Origin: SZUA-38 sp965212525
Lineage (GTDB): Bacteria; Pseudomonadota; Gammaproteobacteria; Xanthomonadales; SZUA-38
Assembly: GCA_965212525.1 (NCBI GenBank)
Contig: CBDBVC010000050.1
Location: 41,312 to 105,311 of the forward strand
DNA: 64,000 bases
Reading direction: 5' to 3'
A program made the translations under genes and the position numbers. A model generated the notes under the pieces. The model was not told the DNA's origin. It saw nothing but the letters and a program-made list of their open reading frames with translations, and searched no databases. Positions 17,625-27,146 of the stretch are shown here, one piece after another (within the stretch, counting starts at the first letter, position 1; every line of letters begins with the position of its first letter).

Positions 17625-19232
17625 ATGCCACAGATCACCGATACGGTTCACAAACAGTCAGCAGAATTCATCGAGAATGCTGAACACCTGACCTCGCTGG
17701 TCAGTGATCTTCGCGAACAACTGCAACAGGTCCGGCTCGGCGGCGGAGAACGCGCGCGTGAGAAACATCTCAAGCGTGGCAAGCTGCTGCCTCGAGAACG
17801 AGTCGACCAGCTGCTTGATCCGGGCAGTCCGTTCCTTGAACTGTCGGCTCTGGCAGCCAAGGGCATGTACGACGATGCAGCACCCAGTGCCGGAATGATC
17901 TGTGGCATTGGTCGGGTACATGGTGTCGAAGTGATGGTGGTGGCCAATGATGCCACCGTCAAGGGCGGCACCTACTACCCGATAACCGTCAAGAAACATC
18001 TGCGGGCTCAGGAAGTTGCACTGGAGAACAACCTGCCCTGCATCTATCTGGTCGATTCCGGAGGCGCGTTTCTGCCACTGCAGGATGAAGTATTTCCCGA
18101 CAAGGAACACTTTGGCCGGATCTTCTACAATCAGGCACGCCTGTCATCGCGCAATATTCCACAGATTGCCGTGGTGATGGGCTCCTGTACCGCCGGCGGC
18201 GCCTACGTGCCGGCAATGTGCGATGAGGCCATTATCGTCAAGCAGCAGGGAACAATCTTCCTTGGCGGCCCTCCCCTGGTGAAGGCTGCCACCGGTGAAG
18301 TGGTCGATGCAGAATCACTGGGTGGTGCCGAAGTGCACTGCACCAGCTCGGGTGTCACCGACCATTTTGCCGAAAATGATGAGCATGCCCTGCACATGGC
18401 ACGCGATGTTGTGCTGCACCTCAATCGCAGCAAGCAGATTACTCTGGCCACACGCCCCGTTACAGAGCCGCTGTACCCGACCGATGACATTTACGGCATC
18501 ATCCCGAAACTGTCACGCCAGCCCTTCGATATCCGACAGGTCATCGCAAGGCTTGTGGACGGTTCGGAATTTACCGAATTCAAGGCCCGCTACGGCAAGA
18601 CACTGGTCTGTGGATTTGCCCACCTGCATGGCTATCCCGTGGGAATCGTTGCCAATAACGGCATCCTGTTCTCCGAATCTGCCCTCAAGGGCGCACACTT
18701 CATACAGCTGTGCAATCAACGCAATATCCCTCTGATTTTTCTACAGAATATTACCGGCTTCATGGTCGGACAGAAATACGAGAACAGCGGCATCGCCAAG
18801 GATGGAGCCAAGATGGTCACCGCCGTGGCCACCTCTCATGTGCCCAAATTCACGGTCATTATCGGTGGATCATTCGGCGCTGGAAATTACGCCATGTGCG
18901 GGCGCGGCTACCAGCCACGCATGCTGTGGATGTGGCCCAACGCCCGCATTTCGGTGATGGGCGGCGAACAGGCGGCCTCGGTACTGGCAACCGTCAAGCG
19001 CGATGGTATCGAGGCACGTGACGGCTCATGGGACGATGAGGACGAAAAGGCATTCCGCAGCGATATCGAATCACAGTATGAACACCAGGGGCACCCGTAT
19101 TATGCCTCGGCCCGGCTGTGGGACGATGGCATCATCGACCCTGCCGATACCCGTCGCGTACTGGGCCTGGCCATTTCGGCTGCGCTCAATGCCCCCATCG
19201 AGCGTGATCGATTCGGCGTCTTCAGGATGTAA
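17625..19232 (+). CDS. liuB: Methylcrotonyl-CoA carboxylase, carboxyltransferase (beta) subunit
   Basis: A 535-residue acyl-CoA carboxyltransferase, the usual length for MccB. It moves the carboxyl group from biotin to 3-methylcrotonyl-CoA, giving 3-methylglutaconyl-CoA. Features are the N-terminal RLGGGERAREKHLKRGKLLPRERV, the carboxyltransferase N-domain with IYLVDSGGAFLPLQ, and the C-domain with GSFGAGNYAMCGR, which is typical of MccB. The biotin carrier subunit LiuD is encoded 0.8 kb downstream, separated by liuC, the normal liuBCD order. It starts 11 bp after the thiolase stop. Confidence 0.95.
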   Translation: MPQITDTVHKQSAEFIENAEHLTSLVSDLREQLQQVRLGGGERAREKHLKRGKLLPRERVDQLLDPGSPFLELSALAAKGMYDDAAPSAGMICGIGRVHGVEVMVVANDATVKGGTYYPITVKKHLRAQEVALENNLPCIYLVDSGGAFLPLQDEVFPDKEHFGRIFYNQARLSSRNIPQIAVVMGSCTAGGAYVPAMCDEAIIVKQQGTIFLGGPPLVKAATGEVVDAESLGGAEVHCTSSGVTDHFAENDEHALHMARDVVLHLNRSKQITLATRPVTEPLYPTDDIYGIIPKLSRQPFDIRQVIARLVDGSEFTEFKARYGKTLVCGFAHLHGYPVGIVANNGILFSESALKGAHFIQLCNQRNIPLIFLQNITGFMVGQKYENSGIAKDGAKMVTAVATSHVPKFTVIIGGSFGAGNYAMCGRGYQPRMLWMWPNARISVMGGEQAASVLATVKRDGIEARDGSWDDEDEKAFRSDIESQYEHQGHPYYASARLWDDGIIDPADTRRVLGLAISAALNAPIERDRFGVFRM

Positions 19233-19240
19233 CCGGGGTC

Positions 19241-20032
19241 ATGACGTCGCTGCTCACAGATATTCGTGGCCGCATTGCCACCGTTACGCTGAACCGTCCG
19301 GAGGTACACAATGCCTTCGATGATGCCCTGATCGGGGAACTGACCGAAATCCTGAACAGGCTGAATCAGACCGAATCAGTCCAGGTCATTGTACTGACAG
19401 GCGCCGGTCAGTCCTTTTCTGCCGGTGCTGATCTGAACTGGATGCGTGGCATGGCCTCAGCCACGGAGCAGGAAAATCGTGACGATTCCCTGAAGCTGGC
19501 TGAACTGATGCGAACACTGGCCTATCTGGACAAGACCACCGTGGCCCGTGTCAACGGCGCTGCCTTTGGCGGCGGTGTCGGACTCATCGCCTGCTGTGAC
19601 ATTGCCATTGCCAGTGACAGGGCCCGCTTCGGACTCACCGAAGCCCGACTGGGACTGCTGCCAGCAGTCATCTCACCCTATGTCATCGATGCCATTGGTG
19701 CACGCCAGGCCAGACGCTACTTCAGAACCGCCGAGCGATTCGACGCCTCGGAGGCAAAGCGTATCGGACTGGTGCACGACTGTGTCGCTGAGGAAACACT
19801 GGATTCGGCCATCGACAGGCTCAGCAGTCAACTGCTTGCCGGAGGACCTCAGGCCCTGAGCAAGGCCGGGCTGCTGATTCAGCGGGTCTGTGGACGCACG
19901 CAAGACGAGCAGCGCCAACTGGATCAGGACACGGCGCAGCTGATTGCAGCGCTGCGTGTATCGAAAGAAGGTCAGGAAGGCCTCAGTGCCTTTCTTGATA
20001 AACGAAACGCCAACTGGATTGAGCATGATTAA
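19241..20032 (+). CDS. liuC: Methylglutaconyl-CoA hydratase
   Basis: A 263-residue crotonase that hydrates 3-methylglutaconyl-CoA to HMG-CoA. FSAGADLNWMRGM is characteristic of LiuC/AUH-type hydratases. GAAFGGGVGLIACCDIAIAS and LTEARLGLLPAVISPYV form the active-site region. The position of liuC between the two carboxylase genes supports the call more than sequence alone, since crotonases are promiscuous. The stop overlaps the liuD start by eight bases, implying translational coupling. The HMG-CoA lyase (LiuE) that should complete the pathway is not in this window. Confidence 0.92.
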   Translation: MTSLLTDIRGRIATVTLNRPEVHNAFDDALIGELTEILNRLNQTESVQVIVLTGAGQSFSAGADLNWMRGMASATEQENRDDSLKLAELMRTLAYLDKTTVARVNGAAFGGGVGLIACCDIAIASDRARFGLTEARLGLLPAVISPYVIDAIGARQARRYFRTAERFDASEAKRIGLVHDCVAEETLDSAIDRLSSQLLAGGPQALSKAGLLIQRVCGRTQDEQRQLDQDTAQLIAALRVSKEGQEGLSAFLDKRNANWIEHD

Positions 20033-22046
20033 CAAGCTGCTGATTGCTAACCGCGGCGAAATTGCCTGCCGCATCATCAGAACCTGCAAGCGCCTGGGAA
20101 TCCGCACGGTTGCCGTCTATTCCGAGGCTGATCAGGACGCACTACATCGCAAGCTCGCAGATGAAGCCATCTGTGTCGGCGCCGCCCGACCAGCCGACTC
20201 CTATCTGAACGGTCAGTCGATCCTCAATGCAGCAAGCCAGACCGGTGCCGACGCCATTCATCCCGGTTATGGATTTCTCAGCGAAAACGCGAGGTTCGCC
20301 CGTGATGTTGAACAGGCCGGTCTGATCTGGGTGGGCCCCACGGCCGCCACCATTGAACAGGTCGGCTCGAAGGCTGCCGCAAAGACCACCATGACCGATG
20401 CCGGCGTACCACAACTGCCTGGCTACCATGGTGATGATCAGAGTGAGTCACGCCTGGTCAGTGAAGCGGCCAGGATCGGTTTCCCGCTGATGATCAAGGC
20501 CGAAGCCGGCGGTGGCGGCAAGGGCATGCGAATCGTCGAGGACGAATCCTCGTTTTCCGCACAGCTGGCAACCACACGTCGTGAGGCGGCCAATGCCTTT
20601 GGTGATGACCGCGTGTTGCTTGAAAAATATTTGCCCAGGCCTCGCCACCTCGAGGTTCAGGTGATTTCGGACAGCCATGGCAACTGCATCCACCTGTTCG
20701 AGCGCGAGTGCTCGTCACAACGCCGTTTCCAGAAGGTGATTGAGGAATCGCCCGCCGTCAATCTGGATGATGACATCCGCCAGCGACTGTGGCAGGCCGG
20801 TATCGATGCCGCCAGAGCAGTCAATTACATCAATGCGGGTACCGTGGAATTCATCGCCGATGAAAACGGTGAGTTCTATTTCATGGAAATCAATGCCAGG
20901 CTGCAGGTGGAACATCCGGTCACTGAAATGGTAACCGGCCTGGATCTGGTCGAATGGCAGTTGCGGATTGCCAGCGGAGAGCCGCTGCCGGCCAGTCAGG
21001 AACAGATCAGTTCGTCAGGACATGCCATCGAGGCACGCCTGTACGCCGAGGATTCGGATCAGGATCTGCTGCCCTCCTCCGGCACGATCACCGGCCTTAA
21101 CTGGCCCGAAGACGCCCGAATCGACACCGGCGTCGTCGATGGTGATGAAATCAGTGTGCATTACGACCCGATGATCGCAAAACTCGTCGTGTACGGACGC
21201 AACCGCGAATCAGCACTGGCCAGACTGGATCGGGCCATTGCGCAGACCTCGATCAGCGGATTGAAGAACAACCTGCGTTTTCTCTATCGTCTGATCCGTC
21301 AGGACATTTTTCGTGAGGGTCGCATCAGCACCTCATGGATCGATCGACACCTCGATCGGCTGACCAATCCCTCAGCCGATCTCGAAACCGACACCTGGAT
21401 TGGCGCAGCACTGGCCGCCTGTCTTGGGTTGTCTGCTGAACTTGATGCCGGCAGCCACAATTCCAACGACACAGGTTCGCCCTGGTCACTGGCCGACAGC
21501 TGGCAGCTTTCAGGCCGTCGCAGCAATCTGTTCCGCCTGATGGTGAATGACAGTTCAGTCGAAGCCCGGCTGTGTGGACATGATGGTACCTACGAGATCA
21601 GTCTTGATGGTGAGACTGCATCGGTGACCAGCGCCAGTCTCATCGCTGACAGTGACGGCCTCAACCAGCAGGTCAACTGGATCCAGGACGGTGCTGCCCG
21701 GCAGATCGCACTGCAGCGACACGGCAGTCATTACAGGATTCAGACAGCTGACGACCTGGTCGACTGTCTTATCGTCAGCCCGGACCAGAGTCTGGAAGGA
21801 GAGCAGGATGAGGGCGATCGAATCAGCGCGCCAATGCCCGGACAGATCATCAGCATTGTGCAGCCCGCCGGATCCGTGGTGGAGAAGAACCAGCCGGTTC
21901 TGATCATGGAAGCGATGAAAATGGAACTGACCCTGGTGGCCCCGATGGACGGGACAATCAAGGCAATACACGTCAAAGAAAACAGCTTTGTGGAGGCCGA
22001 TGCCCTGCTCGCTGAACTGGAAGGAACAAGCGATGAAAATGAATGA
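20025..22046 (+). CDS. liuD: Methylcrotonyl-CoA carboxylase, biotin-carrying (alpha) subunit
   Basis: A 673-residue biotin-dependent carboxylase subunit. The order is biotin carboxylase N-domain (MINKLLIANRGEIACRI), ATP-grasp domain (KAEAGGGGKGMRIV; MEINARLQVEHPVTE), biotin carboxylase C-domain, a BT linker region (about 470-590), and a C-terminal biotinyl domain with EAMKMELTLVAP, whose lysine is biotinylated. It charges biotin with bicarbonate and ATP for LiuB. I start at ATG 20025, because the open frame back to 19944 lies inside liuC. The stop overlaps the next start by 14 bases. Confidence 0.95.
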   Translation: MINKLLIANRGEIACRIIRTCKRLGIRTVAVYSEADQDALHRKLADEAICVGAARPADSYLNGQSILNAASQTGADAIHPGYGFLSENARFARDVEQAGLIWVGPTAATIEQVGSKAAAKTTMTDAGVPQLPGYHGDDQSESRLVSEAARIGFPLMIKAEAGGGGKGMRIVEDESSFSAQLATTRREAANAFGDDRVLLEKYLPRPRHLEVQVISDSHGNCIHLFERECSSQRRFQKVIEESPAVNLDDDIRQRLWQAGIDAARAVNYINAGTVEFIADENGEFYFMEINARLQVEHPVTEMVTGLDLVEWQLRIASGEPLPASQEQISSSGHAIEARLYAEDSDQDLLPSSGTITGLNWPEDARIDTGVVDGDEISVHYDPMIAKLVVYGRNRESALARLDRAIAQTSISGLKNNLRFLYRLIRQDIFREGRISTSWIDRHLDRLTNPSADLETDTWIGAALAACLGLSAELDAGSHNSNDTGSPWSLADSWQLSGRRSNLFRLMVNDSSVEARLCGHDGTYEISLDGETASVTSASLIADSDGLNQQVNWIQDGAARQIALQRHGSHYRIQTADDLVDCLIVSPDQSLEGEQDEGDRISAPMPGQIISIVQPAGSVVEKNQPVLIMEAMKMELTLVAPMDGTIKAIHVKENSFVEADALLAELEGTSDENE

Positions 22047-22800
22047 AGTCAAGGCCGTCATCAGTGGTGGGGTCTCGGGTCTGGGACTGGCCAGTGCACG
22101 CCGTGTCATTGCGGCCGGTGGCATGGCAACCCTGCTGGACATCAATGACGAGAAAGGCGCCGAAGCCGTCGCCGAACTGGGTGAACGGGCGACCTATGTC
22201 AATACTGATGTCAGGTCAGAGGCCAGTGTCAGTGAGGCCATCGCAAAGGCCGTCAGTCACATGGGAAGTGTCAACGCTGCTATCAACTGCGCCGGAATCA
22301 TTGGCGCTGCCAGAACGCTCGGACGCGAAGGCCCGATGCCGCTGGATTATTTTTCCAACGTCATCCAGATCAACCTGATCGGCAGTTTCAACGTCAGCAA
22401 GGCAGCCGCCCAGGCCATGACCGGCAACGAATCCGGAGAAGATGGCGAACGTGGTGTCATCATCAATACCGCATCGGTCGCAGCCTATGAAGGACAGATC
22501 GGCCAGGCGGCCTACTCGGCATCCAAAGGCGGCATCGTCGGAATGACGCTGCCTCTGGCGCGGGAATTCAACCGCTTCGGTATTCGTGTCATGAGTATCG
22601 CACCCGGTATCTTCTGGACACCCATGGTTGATGGCATGCCCGAGGAAGTTCAGCAATCCCTGAGCGCATCCATTCCATTCCCCTCAAGACTGGGGCAACC
22701 GGATGAATTTGCTTCCACCTGCGAGTACATCATCCAGAACCGCTACGTCAACGGCACCACCATACGCGTGGATGGTGCGGTACGCATGCAACCCAAATAG
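22033..22800 (+). CDS. HSD10-type 3-hydroxyacyl-CoA dehydrogenase (SDR)
   Basis: A 255-residue short-chain dehydrogenase of the HSD17B10-like branch, which oxidises 3-hydroxyacyl-CoAs such as 2-methyl-3-hydroxybutyryl-CoA in isoleucine breakdown. It shows the NAD motif SGGVSGLGLASAR, LLDIN, NCAGI, the catalytic YSASKGG, and the C-terminal RVDGAVRMQPK typical of this branch. ATG 22033 follows ggaagga and overlaps liuD. With the thiolase it would extend the operon from leucine to isoleucine breakdown; this role is inferred from context. Confidence 0.88.
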   Translation: MKMNEVKAVISGGVSGLGLASARRVIAAGGMATLLDINDEKGAEAVAELGERATYVNTDVRSEASVSEAIAKAVSHMGSVNAAINCAGIIGAARTLGREGPMPLDYFSNVIQINLIGSFNVSKAAAQAMTGNESGEDGERGVIINTASVAAYEGQIGQAAYSASKGGIVGMTLPLAREFNRFGIRVMSIAPGIFWTPMVDGMPEEVQQSLSASIPFPSRLGQPDEFASTCEYIIQNRYVNGTTIRVDGAVRMQPK

Positions 22801-22807
22801 GTGCGCC

Positions 22808-23377
22808 ATGAAAGCCAGTGAAGTCAAGAAGAACATGATCGTGGAGCATCAGGGACAGGTGTTCAGTGTTCGCCATATTGATATCAGGACACCTTCCTCG
22901 CGTGGCAGCAACACCCTCTACAAGATGAAACTGCAGGACGTGAGATCGCGTCAGAATCTGGATTTCACCTTCAAGGGTGATGATCAGCTGGGATCGGTCG
23001 ATTTTAACCGTCGGGTGTGTCAGTACTCCTATCATGATGGCGATAACTTCGTCTTCATGGATAACGAGGACTACAGCCAGTATCTGCTGTCTGCGGACGA
23101 TCTGGGTGATGACACCGCATTCCTGACCGAAGGTCTGGACCAGATCCTGGTGATGCTGATCGAAGGCCAGGCCGTCGGCATCCAGCTGCCGCAGACCGTC
23201 GAAATGGACATCACCGAAACCGCTCCTCCGATCAAGGGAGCAACCGTCACCAAGCGTACCAAGACAGCCTCACTGTCGACAGGACTGGAAGTTCAGGTAC
23301 CCGAATACATCAGTACCGGTGAGCGCATCAAGGTGAATACCGAAACCCGCGAGTATATCTCCCGCGCCACGGACTGA
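22808..23377 (+). CDS. yeiP: EF-P-like factor (YeiP/EfpL)
   Basis: A 189-residue elongation factor P paralogue that helps ribosomes stalled on proline-rich sequences. The N-terminal KOW-like domain begins KASEVKKNMIVEHQGQVFSV. Two OB-type domains follow, ending GERIKVNTETREYISRA. At the loop tip where canonical EF-P carries a modified lysine, this protein has TPSSRGSN with arginine, which is the mark of the YeiP/EfpL branch. It begins seven bases after the dehydrogenase gene, on the end of the leucine operon. The in-frame ATG at 22703 is rejected because it lies within the previous gene. Confidence 0.92.
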   Translation: MKASEVKKNMIVEHQGQVFSVRHIDIRTPSSRGSNTLYKMKLQDVRSRQNLDFTFKGDDQLGSVDFNRRVCQYSYHDGDNFVFMDNEDYSQYLLSADDLGDDTAFLTEGLDQILVMLIEGQAVGIQLPQTVEMDITETAPPIKGATVTKRTKTASLSTGLEVQVPEYISTGERIKVNTETREYISRATD

Positions 23378-23424
23378 ATCACAGCTCGGTACCAATCCGT
23401 TAATCAATCGGATCAAAAATGGCA

Positions 23425-23453
23425 TGTCTCGGGGCATATCACATGCCCCGACA
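23425..23453 (+). terminator. Hairpin after yeiP, possible terminator
   Basis: CGGGGCAT (23430-23437) pairs with ATGCCCCG (23443-23450), extended by a TGT/ACA pair past one unpaired T. Only a short T stretch follows, so termination is uncertain. It would end the leucine operon. Confidence 0.4.
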
Positions 23454-23519
23454 GAGTTTGAATGAATGTTACGGCTGCAAACTCGGACTTCTAAAAGACC
23501 TTAGTTTTCGGTACGCTAC

Positions 23520-26500
23520 ATGTCCAAGCTGAGGGTGTTTGTTAGCATGATCAAACCGGGCAGTACCTTTGGGAAGTATGAAATCATCCGCCAGATCGGC
23601 AAGGGCGGAATGGCGGTGGTGTTCGAGGCACGTGACACCACACTGAACCGTCATGTCGCTATCAAGGTTCTGCCACCCGAATTTTCCCACGATGAAGAAC
23701 GCAGTTCACGCTTCCGCAAGGAGGTACTCGCCGTTGCTGCACTCGAACACCCATCAGTGGTCACCATCTATGAAGTCAACGAGGTAGACGGCCTCAGTTA
23801 TTTTTCCATGTCTCTGGCACCTCAGGGTAACCTGAAGGAGCGTATCAAGGAAAAGTCTCTGACACCGGCCGAATGTCTGCGTATCTGCAAGCACATCGCA
23901 TCGGCACTGCTGCATGCGCATTCCATGGCCATCATTCACCGTGACATCAAACCCGAAAACATCCTGTTCACCAAGGAGCAGGTCCCCGTACTGGCCGACT
24001 TCGGCATTGCCAAGCTGGTCACTGCAGACACCAATCTGACGTCACAGGGACAGTCACTGGGCACACCGTATTACATGAGCCCGGAACAGGCTCAGGCTCA
24101 GCAGGATATCGACCATCGAAGTGACCTGTACTCACTGGCTGTGGTGCTGTATGAAATGCTGACCGACACACCACCGTATAACGCCAATACGGCACTGGGC
24201 ATCGCTCTCATGCATGTGTCGGATCCGCTGCCCAAACTGCCGGCACAGCTTGCCATGTTCCAGCCATTCGTCGACAAGGCCATGGCCAAGGATCCCGACA
24301 ACCGTTTTCAGGATTCGGTACAGATGATCCAGGCACTGGATGAACTGATCGGCAAGGTCAAGACCCTGGATGATGGCCATGATGCCAACAGGCCACTGCG
24401 CCATCGTCAGATCACAACGCCAAATCCCGAGTCGCGACAACCAGTTCCACCTCAGCACAGCAGCCAGCAGCAAACGGCTGTGCGCAAGCCGTTTCCAGAG
24501 GATGCAAACAAGGCACCGGCAGAAAAGCCTGAACAAGGCGGCGAGGCAACCGCGAAACAGACCGATGCCAGACCATCATCCAGCGGTGAACGCAGGAAAC
24601 CGAGTTTTGTCAATCCGGTCGAGGAGCGCCGGCGCAGGCGCGATACCCATTTTGATCTGATGGCCATCACCCCCACCTCGATGGAGGCCTACGACAAGGA
24701 CAAGGCCACTGGCGAGGGCCAGGCTGCAGACAAGGCTGCAGACAAGGCTATAGACAAGGCCGCAGACCAGGCAGCAGACCAGGCTACGGACAAGAGCAGA
24801 GACAAGGCATCAGAAAAGCCGCAGAAGAAAGCAGCCGGGTCAGACAGAAAGAAGGCTGAACCTGCAGAACCTGTCAAACCTGTCAAAAAGAAACAGGTCA
24901 GGGCAAAAGCCACACCGACCGCGAAAAAGGCACCGGCAAAACCCGATGCAGAAGTGCCAAAGCAAAAGGCACCAGCAAAACTCGCTGTTGAACCGCCAAA
25001 GCAAAAGGCACCGTCCAGCAAGCCACCGCCTGACAAGGACGAGCAGCAGAAGCCTGAGTCGCCGGAGAAAGCAGCCACGCCACCGCCTGCGAAGCCCGCG
25101 GCCAGTAATCGTGCCGACCCTGAGACCGTACGCAAGTCAACGGCCAGCACACGCCCGGTCAAGCCAATGCCGGAGCATCCGGTCAGGCCACCTGCAGCGA
25201 AAGAAACCAGCGCAAGGCAGACCGAACCGGGCAGTTACAAGACAGTCGCCGGTGGCCAGAAGAAACCCGAACCGGGTGAGACGGTCATCTCCAAACGACG
25301 CGTGCGCAAGGAATCCCTCAAGCCGGTCAGTCGATTACAGGCCGAAGCTGCAGAGCGCAGTGAACCGGTCAGCTCCGGCGGGCTTGGCGAGACCCTCAAA
25401 AAGCCCGTGGTATGGGGATCTGCAGCAGCCGCGCTGGTGGCTGTTGTCATCATCGTTGTACTGTCCATGGGTGATTCGGCTGATGATGTGCCAGTGGATC
25501 AGCCAGTCGCCGTGAAAGACACCTCGTCAGACACAACTCAGGCTGCCACCGAGACAGCAGACGACTCTGATATCTTTGCCCAGTTCAACGATGAGATCGA
25601 ACAGCAGCAGGATGAACAGTCGCAGTCCGATTCGGATCCTGTCGTCGACACCACAGGTGATACCGATCCGGATTATGACAGCATCGACGCACAGCTGGAG
25701 TCCTCGCTGGTTCAGACCAGCCAGAGTCATGCTGATCAGCAGGCCCAGGATAATGGAACCGATGACTTTTTCAGCGCTGATGCCGATCGTGACAGTGTCA
25801 TTGATACGACGCTAGATGACCCGGTTGTCATTACCCAGTCAGATCCAGTAACCGATGTTACCAATGACGACAGTTTTGTCGATGCCCCGGAACCGGTCAC
25901 CGAAGCGGTGCTGACAGATGACGATACAGCGGTACTGCAACAGCTCGAAGTCGATCGCCTGCTGACACAGGCCGGTGAACACCTGGCCTCGAATCGCCTG
26001 ACGCGACCCGCCGGACGAAATGCGGTTGAATCATACCAGCAGGTACTGTCACTGGACCCGGATAACAGCGCCGCACGCGACGGACTGGCCAGTGTCAGCG
26101 CCCGTCTGCTGTCGCTGGCACGTCAGCGTCTGCTCGATAGCGGCGACAGGGCTGCATCACGTGCCCTGCTCAATCGTGCTGTTGCACTGTCTGGCGAGAG
26201 CGCCGAATCACGTCGACTGGCAATCGAGATCGACGAGTACAGATCACCTGATGAGGTGTTGCAGCCTCAGGTGGTGTCGGTATCGCCAGGTCGACGATTC
26301 AGCGATCTGCTCTCCAGCGGGTTCAACGGACCACAGATGGTCGAGGTCAGCGCCGGCAATTTCGTCCTGGGTGCTTCGGTCGGAGCTGCCAGCAACCAGC
26401 CACCCTACCCGGTCACCTTCAGCCAGAATTATGCCATCAGTGCACACGAGATCACGCGCAACGAATTTGCCCAGTTCATCGACAAGAGCGGGTATGAAAC

Positions 26501-27131
26501 CGATGCGGAAAACCGAGTCGGCTGCACCTACTGGGTGTTCGGCTGGACATCGCGACCTGGGAAGACCTGGGAAAGCCCGGGCTTTGACCAGGGTGCCACT
26601 CATCCGGTGGTCTGTGTCACCTATAACGATGCCGTGGCCTATACACGCTGGCTCAGTTCCGAAACCGGTGAGCGATACCAGCTGCCTACCGAAGCCCAGT
26701 GGGAATACGCCGCCAGACTCGGTGTGACAGCCAGGGACATCACACTGGAAAACATCTGTACCAAATCCAATGTCGCCGACCTGTCACTGGTGCGTCAGCA
26801 CAAGACCCGCCAGGACTCCGATCATATCTTCCAGTGTGATGATCAGTACGGTTCAACTGCTGCGGTTGGCAGTTTCGATGACAACCCGCTGGGAATCAGC
26901 GACATGCTCGGCAATGTGGCTGAATGGGTCAATGATTGCTGGACTGCAGACTACAGTAATGCACGCAATGACGGGGCAGCAGTGAGCACAGATGGCTGTA
27001 CGGAGGGCGTGGCTCGCGGTGGATCATGGATAGAACTTCCTTCCAACACCAGCCTGGTCAGCCGGGTCAGGCGTGCACGTTCGGAACCGATCAATCACAT
27101 CGGTTTCAGGGTCGTCCGGATCAACCCCTGA
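23520..27131 (+). CDS. Membrane Ser/Thr protein kinase with C-terminal SUMF/FGE-like domain
   Basis: A 1203-residue protein. A Hanks-type kinase (about 20-285) has IGKGGMAVVFEARD, VAIKVL, HRDIKPENILF (about 140), DFGIAK and GTPYYMSPEQ, all catalytic residues intact. A long Ala/Lys/Pro/Glu-rich linker (about 290-620) includes a near-perfect tetrapeptide repeat (about 401-433). One membrane helix lies near 632-652. An acidic Asp/Ser/Thr-rich region (about 655-820), a helical TPR-like stretch and a sulfatase-modifying-factor fold (about 935-1203, ending ARGGSWIELPS and IGFRVVRI) follow. The active-site cysteines of true formylglycine-generating enzymes are missing at RVRRARSEP, so the outer domain is probably a ligand-binding or scaffold fold. 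An alternative start is ATG 23547. Confidence 0.88.
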   Translation: MSKLRVFVSMIKPGSTFGKYEIIRQIGKGGMAVVFEARDTTLNRHVAIKVLPPEFSHDEERSSRFRKEVLAVAALEHPSVVTIYEVNEVDGLSYFSMSLAPQGNLKERIKEKSLTPAECLRICKHIASALLHAHSMAIIHRDIKPENILFTKEQVPVLADFGIAKLVTADTNLTSQGQSLGTPYYMSPEQAQAQQDIDHRSDLYSLAVVLYEMLTDTPPYNANTALGIALMHVSDPLPKLPAQLAMFQPFVDKAMAKDPDNRFQDSVQMIQALDELIGKVKTLDDGHDANRPLRHRQITTPNPESRQPVPPQHSSQQQTAVRKPFPEDANKAPAEKPEQGGEATAKQTDARPSSSGERRKPSFVNPVEERRRRRDTHFDLMAITPTSMEAYDKDKATGEGQAADKAADKAIDKAADQAADQATDKSRDKASEKPQKKAAGSDRKKAEPAEPVKPVKKKQVRAKATPTAKKAPAKPDAEVPKQKAPAKLAVEPPKQKAPSSKPPPDKDEQQKPESPEKAATPPPAKPAASNRADPETVRKSTASTRPVKPMPEHPVRPPAAKETSARQTEPGSYKTVAGGQKKPEPGETVISKRRVRKESLKPVSRLQAEAAERSEPVSSGGLGETLKKPVVWGSAAAALVAVVIIVVLSMGDSADDVPVDQPVAVKDTSSDTTQAATETADDSDIFAQFNDEIEQQQDEQSQSDSDPVVDTTGDTDPDYDSIDAQLESSLVQTSQSHADQQAQDNGTDDFFSADADRDSVIDTTLDDPVVITQSDPVTDVTNDDSFVDAPEPVTEAVLTDDDTAVLQQLEVDRLLTQAGEHLASNRLTRPAGRNAVESYQQVLSLDPDNSAARDGLASVSARLLSLARQRLLDSGDRAASRALLNRAVALSGESAESRRLAIEIDEYRSPDEVLQPQVVSVSPGRRFSDLLSSGFNGPQMVEVSAGNFVLGASVGAASNQPPYPVTFSQNYAISAHEITRNEFAQFIDKSGYETDAENRVGCTYWVFGWTSRPGKTWESPGFDQGATHPVVCVTYNDAVAYTRWLSSETGERYQLPTEAQWEYAARLGVTARDITLENICTKSNVADLSLVRQHKTRQDSDHIFQCDDQYGSTAAVGSFDDNPLGISDMLGNVAEWVNDCWTADYSNARNDGAAVSTDGCTEGVARGGSWIELPSNTSLVSRVRRARSEPINHIGFRVVRINP
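24721..24819 (+). repeat. In-gene 12-bp tandem repeats (kinase linker)
   Basis: Degenerate 12-bp units of the type aaggctgcagac encode KAAD/QAAD/QATD/KSRD-type tetrapeptides, giving a charged, alanine-rich helical or disordered linker. Copy number could vary between strains. Confidence 0.75.
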
Positions 27132-27146
27132 TCGCAGAATGTGGAA

